NCBI GenBank assembly: GCA_030704615.1 | Contig: CM060731.1 | Location: forward strand, 64,458,756-64,522,755 | Direction of reading: 5' to 3' | Source: Takakia lepidozioides | Lineage: Eukaryota > Streptophyta > Takakiopsida > Takakiales > Takakiaceae | DNA length: 64,000 nucleotides | In this document: positions 10,150 to 20,399 of the stretch, one piece after another | Numbering within the stretch: the stretch's first letter is position 1 | Layout: each line of letters starts with the position of its first letter | Made by a program: the position numbers and the translations under genes | Notes under the pieces: generated by a model | What the model was told of the DNA's origin: nothing | The model's database searches: none | The model's input: the letters and a program-made list of their open reading frames with translations, nothing else

Positions 10150-10400
10150 GTTGTGCAGGTAAATCGATTTTTGCTTATCCTCCAGGTAAGGGTAAATAGA
10201 AATCAGAGGATTATTTATCCTCTGGGGAAGGGTAAATTATTTGTATGTCCATTTATTTATCCTCCGGGTAAGGGTAATTTTTTTACATGTCCATTTACTT
10301 ATCCTACGGGTAAAGGACAACGGCCAAAAATTTGACCGGATAAGGATAAATACCGGGTAAGGATAAATAATTTACCCTTTTTATACCCGCCGGGTAAAAA
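10150..10400. repeat. Degenerate short repeats of TTATCC/GGGTAA
   Basis: Repeated pieces such as TTATCCTCCGGGTAAGGGTA occur about six times in 250 bp, first in one orientation and then with GGATAAGGATAAAT and TTTACCC in the other, so the stretch can fold back on itself. The surrounding DNA is AT-rich, with a TTATTA microsatellite near 10026. No gene is seen between 9993 and 10800. Confidence 0.6.
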
Positions 10401-10799
10401 AGCATATATAGTTTTAAACTAATTAATTAAGGTAATCAATTTTTGGTCTATTTTTTGGCTTAGTATAAGGCTGATATGTTGTATCATATGTAGTGAATAA
10501 TATCATGAGCTTGTCTCTTTACATCAAAGATAATAATCAAACAAAACCAAATAAAACCATGTACGAGTGCCTCGTCCACTAAACTAGTGCCTCCGAGATC
10601 CAAGTAAAGATAATAATGAAACAAAAAAAAATATGACAATGCAATGTAATATATAATTTCAAGGCTTATGGCTAATAATATGACATAATCACTATATTAT
10701 CTCTATGAAGTGCTAAAGATACACAAGGAGGAAGAAGTGCCAAAATACATGATAGTACCCTACATTTAATTAAGTTTACCCTTTTATATACTCTCAAAC

Positions 10800-12155
10800 A
10801 TTTAAATTTTGAAGTTTAAGGTAACAAACTATCTTTTGAGAGAAGAGATTCAAGGTCATATTGAGATGAACTTGACTCCAGCTGAAGGTTAAAACATGGA
10901 TGAGTTTAGAAAGAAGAAGCTCAGAGCTCTCACTATTATCAATCTCTCTCTTTCTGATAAGATCATCCACTATATCTCCCACTTGACTAAACCAAAGGCA
11001 GTTTGGGATGCTCTTGTCCAGGTGTACGATAACAAATCATCATCTAGGCAAATGGCAGTAAGGAATAAGCTTCAGAACATGAAAATGACTGAAGATACTT
11101 CAATGGAAGAATTCCTTGAAACCATCACTAGTCTTTGTTGCCCAACTTGCTAGCTTTGGTGAAGAGATCGAGGAGCACATTGTGGTAGAGACCATTCTGA
11201 ATGCATTGCCCGATTCATACCTTGCTTATAGAGATTCCATCATGGATCAGAGGGAGCTCGCAGATTTTGCAGAACTCACTTCAAAGTTGCTACATGAGGA
11301 AAGTCGAAGAGAGCTACGAGGACGCAAATTGAACCAGAACGAAGTCCTGTGGGTGAAGTTGAAACACTTCAATCACGCGTATAAGAGTACTCGGGGGGCT
11401 AGACTTACCTCGACTATGAAATCATCAACGGGTACCTGCAACCGATGTGGTAAGGAGGGTCACTGGGCGAAGAAATATTGTTTGGTGCCATATGACGAAA
11501 TCATCCGATCTCCATCCCAACAGGCCAACGTTGTGGAGGACATGCCAGAAGAATCTGATGATGAAAATGGCGGTGATGTTGTCAAAATGCTTGAAATGGC
11601 GATGGCGGCACAGTGCACTTGACACACACGTTGTGTTTCTTCTCTCCAAGGGATAGACATGCATCATGGATTATGGACTCGAAGGCAAGCAAGCATGACA
11701 CAGACAACTCCAATATTTTTCATAATATTGAAGTAGGCAGCAACAATACTTCTAGTGTATGCTCTGCTAGTGGCACTTATCACTCAGTGAAAGGGAAATG
11801 CCACACAAATGTACTCTAAAATGGATCAATAAAGTGGATTACAGATGTTTTGTACGTGCCTCGTATGACGAAAAATCTCTTATCTGTTGGTGCTCTAGCT
11901 GACAAGGGTCATCTTGGAATAAAAGATTCTCGAAAATGTCTATTTGTAGATAAGAACCAGCCTCACAATGTTGTTCTTCAAGGAATACGAGTTAAATCCA
12001 CTGATCTAGTATACAAGTTGGATTCAAATGAGCAAACTCTCCATGCGATCAACTCTGTAAAATCTAATGAGATTGCTAGATTGTGGTATAAGAGACTTGG
12101 TGTTAGGGACGAGAACATGACTGAACTTAAACAAGAGATCAGATTAGAGATATAA
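10800..12155 (+). pseudogene. Ty1/copia gag-protease fragment, broken
   Basis: A copia-type fragment in at least four frames. Segment 10896-11140 gives gag with MDEFRKKKLRALTIINLSLS and KAVWDALVQVY. After a frameshift near 11130, segment 11150-11622 continues gag with a zinc knuckle CNRCGKEGHWAKKYC. Segment 11650-11819 holds the protease start, where WIMDSKASKH replaces the usual WxxDSGAxxH, so the active-site glycine is lost. Segment 11850-12140 has the VLYVPRMTKNLLSVGAL region and the start of the pre-integrase domain (IARLWYKRLG). Integrase, RT and RNase H are absent. The fragment stops just before an unrelated LTR block. Confidence 0.85.
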
Positions 12156-12289
12156 GACTAGACAATAAGTCAGGGTCGGTGTGGCCAAATACATTATGGA
12201 TAAATATGAATCAAGATGAATATGTAGTCTTTACAATAAGGACAAGAGTACAAGATACTGGAACTAGAGTACTGGAATACTGTGTTAAG

Positions 12290-12740
12290 TTATTTTACCA
12301 CTAGTGTGAAACTAGCTAGGAAATAATTAGCTTTTACATATTGACATTTGGGATTGGCCCAAGTGTCAATCCAGGGGTCAAGGCAGATTTAGGCCTTGGA
12401 GTGGTTATCTTCACGGCAAGCGCGGGAGGCTCATCTTTCTCGAGTTGAGCATCACCGCGCCTAGCTATGGCGCCGTAGTGTGATCACCATGGCGTGGGAT
12501 ACAACTTGGCTTGACTTGTATTTGAGTAGAGGTTATATATGCATGAGATTATATTTGTATTCTTCTTCTTTATCATTGTGTGGACTAGTGACTGCCATAG
12601 TGGGCAGTATAGTGGCAGTATAGTGGCAGCCTAGTGACTGACTAGTTGTAGCCTAGTGGTTGGACTAGTGATATACTAGCGTGACATGTGTTGTGTGGTT
12701 TTGGACAGCGATGTAGTTGTATATAGCGCCTAAAGGAAGC
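12290..12740 (+). mobile_element. Isolated LTR fragment of the Ty3 family
   Basis: The first 245 bp match the LTR-like block at 9597-9834 in inverse orientation. The last part (ACATGTGTTGTGT then TTTTGGACAGCGATGTAG, about 12685-12720) matches the LTR start after copy 2 (about 29405-29440). The middle carries short CTAGTG-rich repeats (12580-12680), also seen after copy 2. No internal element sequence adjoins it, so it is a solo or truncated LTR. Confidence 0.6.
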
Positions 12741-12789
12741 GTAAATCATGGTGTCTCTTCACCCTGAACTATTAGTGCCTTCCCCATGG

Positions 12790-13110
12790 TGGAAGGTGGG
12801 CACCTTTGTGACACCTATTGGTGGATCGAACAAACCCCCCAAAGGGTTGCCACTACCTTAGGTGGACACCTTGGTAATGCCTTCCGCCAGGAACCACGGA
12901 CACCTTTGTGACACCAATTAGTGGATGGAACCCACCCCCGAAGGGTTGCCACTACCTTAGGTGGGCACCTTTGCGACACCAATGGGTGGTTTGAACCCAA
13001 CCCCCAAGGGTTGCTGCCTTCCGGTAGGAAGGTGGACACTTTTGTGACACCAATCGTGTGGTTTGAACCCAGCCCCCATGGGTTGCTGCCTTCCGGTGGG
13101 AAGGTAATAG
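12790..13110. repeat. ~71-bp tandem repeat, about 4 degenerate copies
   Basis: The unit runs GTGGGCACCTTTGTGACACC, then AATGGGTGGTTTGAACCCA, then CCCCCAAGGGTTGC, then either CACTACCTTAG or TGCCTTCCGGTGGGAAG. Copies begin near 12796, 12898, 12960 and 13031. On the minus strand the array stays open as the tail of the LRR frame, with repeated SNPWGLGSNH words. Confidence 0.85.
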
Positions 13111-15316
13111 TCTGGTTTGAACCCATAACCGATTCAACTGCTTTTTTGGTAATTTGTGCCCAATACCGCTGGGCTATATCTTCGGCGCTGTCTTGAGCAG
13201 ATACTGTAATTGAGTGTCTCTCTAGCAACTCGACTGCTTTCTTGTGCATCTCGATCTCTTGCATCTCCAGTGCTTTCTCTTGGATCTCGAGTTTTTTCTT
13301 TTGAAACTCGAGTGCTTTCTCTCTCATGACTTGTGTATATGGTTCTAAAATTGCCTCGAATATATTCCCATCCTCGAGTGCATTCTCTTTAAACACTTGT
13401 ACATGAGCCCCCACTATCGTATCGGGACTGTCAATGCCTGAAAACAGGTTGCCATCTAAATTGATGTTTGATAGACCTGGCATATTCGGTAGCTGTCCGG
13501 GAATGAAATCTGTCAAATCGTTATGGGCCAGGTTTAGAACCTGTAGGCTTCGAAGTTCTCTAAATTCTGGAGGGATGCTGCCCGTCAACCGATTTCTGGA
13601 AAGATCCAAGTATGACAGGTTGTGGCAGTTACCAAGCCACGCGGGTACTGAACCTGCAAGCTGATTAGATCCCACATGAAACGTGACAATGTGTTGCAGG
13701 GCAGCGAGTTCCTGTGGAATTGAACCACGCAGTGCGTTGAATGAAAGGTCGATCGTCTGCACATCAGCGCGTATTTGTGAGGACCTCACAGAACACTTTG
13801 GTCGTATCCACAAGTTTTTGCTTAAATTACAAGTTTGGATTCTGCATTGAATCTTCGTTGCGTGTACTTGATATTTCAATTATTTCAAACTCTTTTATGT
13901 GCATAAATGCCGATTCAAATCTTTAGATGTTATAGTGGTATAAGAAAGTAGACCAAAAACGATTGTCAAATTGGGACAAGGGAACTGACCTCCAAGTTGT
14001 GGCAATTAGAGAGCGAAGGTGGTATGGGGCCAGTGATTCCACAGTGAGCCAGATTCAGACTTCTCAACTTCTGGAGATTCCCCAACTGATCTGGAATATA
14101 ATTACCTCTTAACTTGTGATTCCAGCTAAGATCAAGCTCCTGCAAAAGTACAAGTATTAATTACGTTATATCAGGCTCCGCTTGAAGCGCTAATTGTTAA
14201 TTCCTAAGCAAAGGGCTCCCCATCCGCTGACCCTGGTTAGTGCACTCAGGGCAGCTATAGCAGCATCAAGGGCTGTTTCAGGGCATTTGTGTGTCATTTT
14301 CGATGTCACAAGTCACAACGTCGCTTGATGATATTCGCATAAACGTTAATCTACATCTCTCAACCTGTTAGGTGTTACGATCACCAATTTTTTTTTTACT
14401 CATCCAAGTTTGACTGTCGTCTGGCCAGGAACACTCATCACCAGGTTGAGCGTGAAGAAGTATGAATGAATTTCTTGAGAAGCCCAAAATGTGTAAAGTA
14501 AATTATGTCCTTAACTAGTGAAAGGGAGCCTTTCCTTTCACAAGGAGCTTGTGACAATACTACCGACAATCCATCTTCGCACAAAGATTTAGAACATCAT
14601 GTTTATCAAAGAAGAAAGTCAAATCACTTATGTAGACAGCGAATTGACTGGGAAACTGATAATAAACCCATTTCGTACTTGGACAAGAAAGTACTAACTT
14701 ACCTCCAAGCTGGTGCAGTAAGCGAGCTCAAAAGGTATGACGCCATAGATTTCACAAGCAACCAACTTCAGACTTCTCAATTTCCTGAGATTCCAAAAGA
14801 GGTTGGAATCAGACCTGATATGCCATTCCGGCTAAGATCAAGCTCCTGCAAGCTGCTACAGAGGCCTAGCTCCGGAGGGATGGACCCAACAATATTATAA
14901 TTCACGGAAAGGTTCAGGTGTTGTAGATTGAGAATATTTCCTATCTGGGGAGGGATGCTTCCAGATAGAGCGTTATCACTCAGGTCCACATGTTGTAAAC
15001 TAGATATGGACCAAAGCCTGGAACAAATCACCCCTGACAATCCTAGTCTCGAAAGAGAGAGCTCTGTAACTCGTCTATCAGCATTGCAAGCAACCCCTGT
15101 CCAGTTGCAAGGAGACATATCAGTGGCGACCCAATCGGAGAGTTGGTTGTGGGCCAGTCCCAGCCCCACCTTGAAGTCCAGCAGGGCCGCCATGTCTGAG
15201 CCTCTCACACCAACCGGCCACCATCCACCGCAACACAGTAGCAGCACCGCCATGAACAAGGAAAGATGCGAGAAGAGCTGTGTAGCTGATATAGTAGCCA
15301 TCGGCGGACCCGCCAT
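12815..15316 (-). pseudogene. Leucine-rich repeat receptor-like protein gene, damaged
   Basis: Minus-strand exons: 15316-14703, 14139-13990 and 13756 onward, each bounded by GT/AG and joined in phase 0. Exon 1 encodes a signal peptide (MATISATQLF then a hydrophobic core), an LRRNT domain with SPCNWTGVACN, and plant LRRs (LSGSIPPQIGNILNLQHLNL). A one-base deletion near 14794 breaks the frame inside an LRR, which otherwise would continue to the donor at 14702. Exon 2 has two LRRs (LDLSWN, NLAHCGITGPIPPSL). Exon 3 has three to four more LRRs, then a charged coiled coil (EKALEFQKKKLEIQEKALEM) and a tail made from the 71-bp repeats. No transmembrane segment or kinase follows. It is probably a pseudogene with a non-homologous tail, though a sequencing error at 14794 is possible. 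Confidence 0.7.
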
Positions 15317-15319
15317 ATT

Positions 15320-16690
15320 CCAATATATTCTTGTAAGCTTGCCTTTGATCTTTCTACACCCTCTCACCCTCAATCCACCTCCAATCCACAATCTAGAGAA
15401 CCAAAGTCCAGTTGCTGTTGATGGATTCGCTACTTTTTTACCACAAATTTGGAATGTTGCAAGGAAATTGAAGGAATTTATCAAGCAAAGACGAAGTGAT
15501 GAAATCACCAATCGCCCCCCCCCGAGTGAGAGGGACGTCAAGGGTAGGCACGCCAAGTCCTTCACTCACACCAGATTGCTCTTCATTTGCTAGCTTATCT
15601 TGCTTATAAAGGCTTTGTTTCTGCCTGAGCCTGCCCTGGCAGGTGTCCTGCTGTGATGCACAATTTTTCCTAGCAGGCAAGTTCGCTCTCAGTTCTCTGT
15701 TTACATTTGGATGGCTGGCCGCCAAGATCTTTGTCGCTAGTCTGTATCTTCTACGGACATGTCCGTCCTCTTCGTGGAGATGTCGGCGAGGGTCGGTCCC
15801 GGTAGTCCAGTGCAGACGGGAGAGATGATTGATAAAATGCGCAGTTCCCAGAACGACGAGGACGGATGAACTGGTTTGGCTCCGCAGATAGACGGATGAC
15901 ACTCGTTCATTCGTGCTTCCTCCAACAGACGATCTCTGCCCTTCGACTCGGATCGATCTGTTAGGCAACATCCTCCGATGAAAGTGACCCTTTTGACTTT
16001 TGATTTCATCCACCCCTGTTCTCGTTTTGCGTTCATCCAGGACAGCTTCAGATGCCAGACTTACTTTGAAGGAATGTCACAGCCTGTCCATCACAAACAC
16101 TCTCAGCACTGAAACACCTTGAGGATCTACTCCCAAGTCTTTTGCAGATCATCACTCCAGTGCGCATACCCGATCTTCGGAAGATTAGTAAACTGAAGTG
16201 GTACAATTGACTGGATGCTGGTTGCAAATGAAGAATTACAGAACCTGAGCTAAATGTGTCACTAAATTCCTGCAGCATTGCTGCCATGGATCTTCTGCCA
16301 GATGTCGAAGCAGAACAGGAATGTCCAGTGTATTAGTAGTCAATATACAAGGATGAGACATGAGACGACACTGTTGTGACTAAATGGAGCCAGCACACCA
16401 CACTTGCAGCTTGAGGTTGAGTAATTCCATGTGTCCATTCTCACAGGACTGTGCTTCCAATATTCTTCAGCACACTGTAATACAAACACCTTCACAAACA
16501 TCATTTCTTCAAAACGGAGCATAGACAGGCCACCTGCACATATGGATGATCAGCTGCAGCGTTTCACTTTACAGTTTTGACACAAACCGATCACCAATCT
16601 CTGTTTAAATTGGACACTCCGAAACCGTTACTTCAATCAGAAAGTACACCTTCAATGGAAACCAGCCGCATAAATCAGCAAAAGTACATA
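15320..16690. other. No recognisable gene between LRR gene and cytochrome b5 exon
   Basis: Several open frames of 60-220 codons exist on both strands but overlap each other and show no domain. I searched the minus strand for the HPGG heme-binding exon of cytochrome b5 and did not find it. Confidence 0.5.
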
Positions 16691-16691
16691 C

Positions 16692-16778
16692 CTTGCCATG
16701 GATAACAAACCAGCAGTCATCTTCTTTCTTGTGTTCTGCAACCTGCTCGAGGGTGAAGGACTTCCCCTTCTCTGCCAT
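16692..16778 (-). CDS. Cytochrome b5, first exon only
   Basis: 29 codons from ATG (16776-16778) to a GTATGT donor (16691-16686). The exon reads MAEKGKSFTLEQVAEHKKED and then CWFVIHGK, the start of the cytochrome b5 heme domain, and stops where the family continues with VYDVTKF. The first intron at this codon is plausible for plant cytochrome b5. Exons carrying the HPGG heme ligand and the C-terminal membrane anchor were not found downstream, so the gene either has a longer intron than expected with diverged exons or has been cut by rearrangement. Family assignment is firm; gene integrity is not. Confidence 0.7.
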
Positions 16779-16869
16779 GCCGGAACACTTCACCAGATCC
16801 TCCAGATCCTCCTCAAGCAGGCGCACACCCTGTGGTTTTCGCCCGGAATCCACACACTTGCACATCTAA

Positions 16870-18560
16870 TCACTCGCAGGGGATGAAATCGGACCACATA
16901 TTGCCTTCCTGAGCACGAATGATATCAGACACGCACAGAAAGACGTAAAACCAGATTCCAGCCCTCCTAAAGCACGAAACGAGACACAATAGAGAACAGA
17001 AATGTCGTCCGCTTGCCTATAAAACGCAAGCGCAGCGCACATGTATAGTATTTATGTGTATGTATATAGATAGAGAGATCGCACTATAATTTACGCTTAC
17101 TCCGGAGGAGTCCTCCTCTTTCTTGCTTGTGCATAACCTAGGTGATCCTGGGTTCAATCCTTCAGCATGTTCCTTCAAACCGTCCATTGGCCCTCGATGG
17201 CCTCTGTGTAGAGCAGTAGGCTCTGTAAATTCACTGGACGTTAAAGAAACTTCATCTTTATGTTTTTGAGAGAGAGAGAAAAGACGAAAAGACGGGTGTT
17301 TGAGTCTTTTTTACAAACTCTTTGTTTCCGGATTTGCAAATTGAGTTTTGAGGGATGATGGTCATCGCAATGTAGATCATTCATGGAGTCTTGGGAAGCT
17401 CGGGGAACACCTCTATCCCGGTAGGAGCCTAGGAATAATGCTCTCCCTGTTTTTGGTGGGAGCTGCGTGTGAGGCAGAGTTTTGAGCAGCGGTGGTCATC
17501 GCACTTGTGGAGTCCAAGGAAGTAAGGGGGGAAGCAAGGGAGGAGACGGGGCGGAGGTCATAACCACAATCGCACCGCCAAATTTGACATTTCAATAAGA
17601 GTAAACAAAACTCTTGTTTGTCTACGGTGTATCTCCACAATATACAATTACATTATGAACAGATGCGGAGTAGATTACAACAATGGACCATAATGTGATT
17701 TGTTTATCAGCTTCATGTTCTTGATTTGTTTGTTGGCTCCTCCCTCAAGAAGAGACCACGCATCAGTTTTGAAAAAGTGGGATGATCCTGACATACCTAC
17801 ACCCGATCTTACCTACAACAAGGATATAACATCCTCGGATAAGCCCTATATTGTAGATAAACCTGCCCTAGTTAGCGGTGCATGTTAATACTGATGAGCT
17901 CCATAAACGTGTAGTTAATGAGGTGTGTATCACATTAATTGAAGTCAAGAGGAAAAGATGAGGAGTTCGACTCCTTCTAAAACAACTTTTTGAACATGTA
18001 AACAACTAGGATGAGAAAGGAACAGCCTAAACAACTAGGATGAAAAAAGAAATGCACAGTAATAATACCTTAATAGCAGTCAAGATCATTCAATATGATG
18101 CAGAAAAGTTTATATATACATATATTTATATACTGTAGTGAACGCATCCCTCTCGCTGCCTTCCCCCTTGCAGGGGGTGGTGGATGAAATGGGAAATGTG
18201 CCTTGGCATTTTCCCGCCACCAAGGCCGCTTCTATTGGCTTTAAGGAGCGTGATGCCAAGCGCACCGGCTTGGCCCATCATCTAGGTTTCACATGTTGAT
18301 AACACCTTCTAAAAGACCTTGTCAGTTCTGATATCATGTAATACATCGCCTGCTGATACCTGGCACAAATCTCCTGAAATGCTAGTCCCCGATCTCCATG
18401 CTAACAAAAGGGAACCACACTAGATATATGTGGACACTGGTGTGGTTGATGTCTAAGGAACTACTTTCTTGTCAGTGCAGGGTCCAAAAGCGTTCTGAGC
18501 TACATTTGGTACTAACAAAGCTTTAGACGTCCCCAGCTGGCAGGGATTGAGGGGAAATCA
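16870..18560. other. Non-coding stretch with a possible SINE-like piece
   Basis: No supported gene. At 17135-17165 CCTGGGTTCAATCC matches a tRNA B-box, followed by about 100 bp ending CTGGACGTTAAAGAAAC, which could be a decayed SINE on plus. A GA-rich microsatellite lies at 17268-17286. Short frames at 17413-17640 and 17700-17888 carry no known domain. Confidence 0.35.
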
Positions 18561-18624
18561 ATGTGAGTGAGCATCCATGATTCTTGTCAAAAATCACATA
18601 AAGCCATTGTGACTTTGGTCTGGT

Positions 18625-19009
18625 GCGCTTACTGCATGGCCTGCTGCGCCTCCTGCATCTGTTTCTGCATGGCCTGTTGTGCCTGCTCCATCTGCTCCAT
18701 CTGTTGCTGCATGGCCTGCTGCGCCTCCTGCTGCTGCTACATGTTCTGTTGTATACCTGTCACGGCCGTCATCAATTGGGCCTGGGTTCCCTGGAATTGC
18801 AATATTCCCTCTCCTACCTTAACACACATGTTCACAAGTCGGGGGAGTTCGTCCCCAATAGTTGTGCAAGCTTCCTTCAACACCACCATGTTACGTTGGT
18901 CATCCATCCTGCATGCACTAAAGTAGGTAAGAATCTCCACAAGATATCTCACAAGGTCGGGACAAACTACGTTTGTGTGTGAGGGAGAGAGAAGATCCAA
19001 CACGACCAA
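18625..19009 (-). pseudogene. Glutamine-rich coiled-coil fragment, possibly gag-like
   Basis: The minus strand encodes about 90 residues including KEACTTIGDELPRLVNMCVK and ends at TAG, after which the same frame continues as QQQEAQQAMQQQMEQMEQAQ for about 35 residues. The TAG sits where the repeat would have CAG, so it looks like a C-to-T nonsense change. Glutamine-rich coiled coils of this type occur near the N terminus of some plant retroelement gag proteins, but I cannot assign a family. Confidence 0.35.
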
Positions 19010-19559
19010 AGAAGAAAAGAGTACACCTATTGTCGGGGGGAATTAGGCTGATAGCCCACCTACAGCATTTTGAGCGCGCTATTTGGTGAAACGGCTAGCT
19101 ACGGTCTGCACATTGTTGTGCAGAGCGACAATTCAGAGTCACACAGAGACGGACGTTCTTATTATACGTCAATGGCGGTGACGAATTGCTTACAACATAG
19201 TCCCAACGGCAACGAATACCTCCCGGAGCTTGCAGGGTTGTATCCAGTATCCACCAGGGTACAGAATCTTAGGCCACAAACAAATAATTCAGTTCTTGCA
19301 AGTGATGAGCAAAGCATGTAACAGGCCTCAGATCCTTTGCGAACAGGTTTGATAAAGTGAGTCTACGTCTCACTTGGGAAGAACAAACTATCTGTCAACA
19401 AGGATTTGACATTGCTGTTGGCACGATGATTTTTCATAGTCTAGATTGTGCAAATGTTGAAGTCTGCAGCGCTGGGGTGAAGAAGAGGGAGAAGCTAGAG
19501 GTCGACGCCGCTGCGTTCAGCCTGGACGGGAGATGGAGATTCAAACACTAGGGCCAGTA

Positions 19560-19585
19560 TAGGGTTTAGGGTTTAGGGTTTAGGC
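19560..19585 (+). repeat. Interstitial telomere-like array 1
   Basis: Three consecutive AGGGTTT units (plant-type TTTAGGG) inside otherwise ordinary sequence. A second array of four units begins near 19761, about 200 bp away and in the same orientation. Confidence 0.85.
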
Positions 19586-19760
19586 CACATGTAAATTCTA
19601 CGCAGTGCCCATGTGGCGAGAATAATGAGGTGGCAGGGTTTAAAGAATGGCTATGAACAGGTGTCAAGATATAGCGGGTCCACTTTGGAAAAATTAGGCC
19701 TATGATATTGAACTATTGGCAATTTTTGGCTTTTGTTTTCTGCACAATGCACGTGAATGG

Positions 19761-19792
19761 CTAGGGTTTAGGGTTTAGGGTTTAGGGTTTAG
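19761..19792 (+). repeat. Interstitial telomere-like array 2
   Basis: Four consecutive AGGGTTT units in the same orientation as the array at 19560. Such pairs arise from telomere capture at break repair or as telo-boxes of promoters; the PPR gene starts 600 bp downstream on the same strand. Confidence 0.85.
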
Positions 19793-20399
19793 CAAAGCAA
19801 GCAAGCTGAAAGCCAACCTGGGAGATGAGTATGGCAGTGTGAGAGTATGGAGGAGAATGCAGACGGTGAGAATGCCAGATACATATGACTTGCAGGTGTG
19901 CGATGACGGGGATTAAGCAAAGGGAGATCGAGTTGCAAAGGGATGATCGTGGATCCTAACTTACATTCTTGGAGACACAGGTGACAGGGTTGTCTGAACA
20001 GAGGGACCTGGATAGTGCTCACAAAAAAATAGTGATCCTGCACGGGGATTTAATGGATCCATTGTACTTGAAAGACTTGTGTTGCTGCAACAGAGCTGTT
20101 TGCTAGCTCTTTTAGGAAGTCTGTCGTGAACGAGGCTCCATTGCTAGTAAGAGATTGTCGTGAAGGAGAAGTCAACGGCTTCTAACGCAACATAGAAGCA
20201 AGTCAATCTCGCAGAAGACAGCATAGTTTTCATAGTATGTAGGTCTCTCTGATCATGAAGACCTGCAAATGAAGCCATCACATTCATGAATTAAATAGAG
20301 ATTCCAAGTTCTTTGTTTGCAGTCCATAACACAGGGGAGCTCTCAAGTATTCTCACACTAGGTGGATTCTCATGAAGAAATGGTGATCACAAAAACAAT

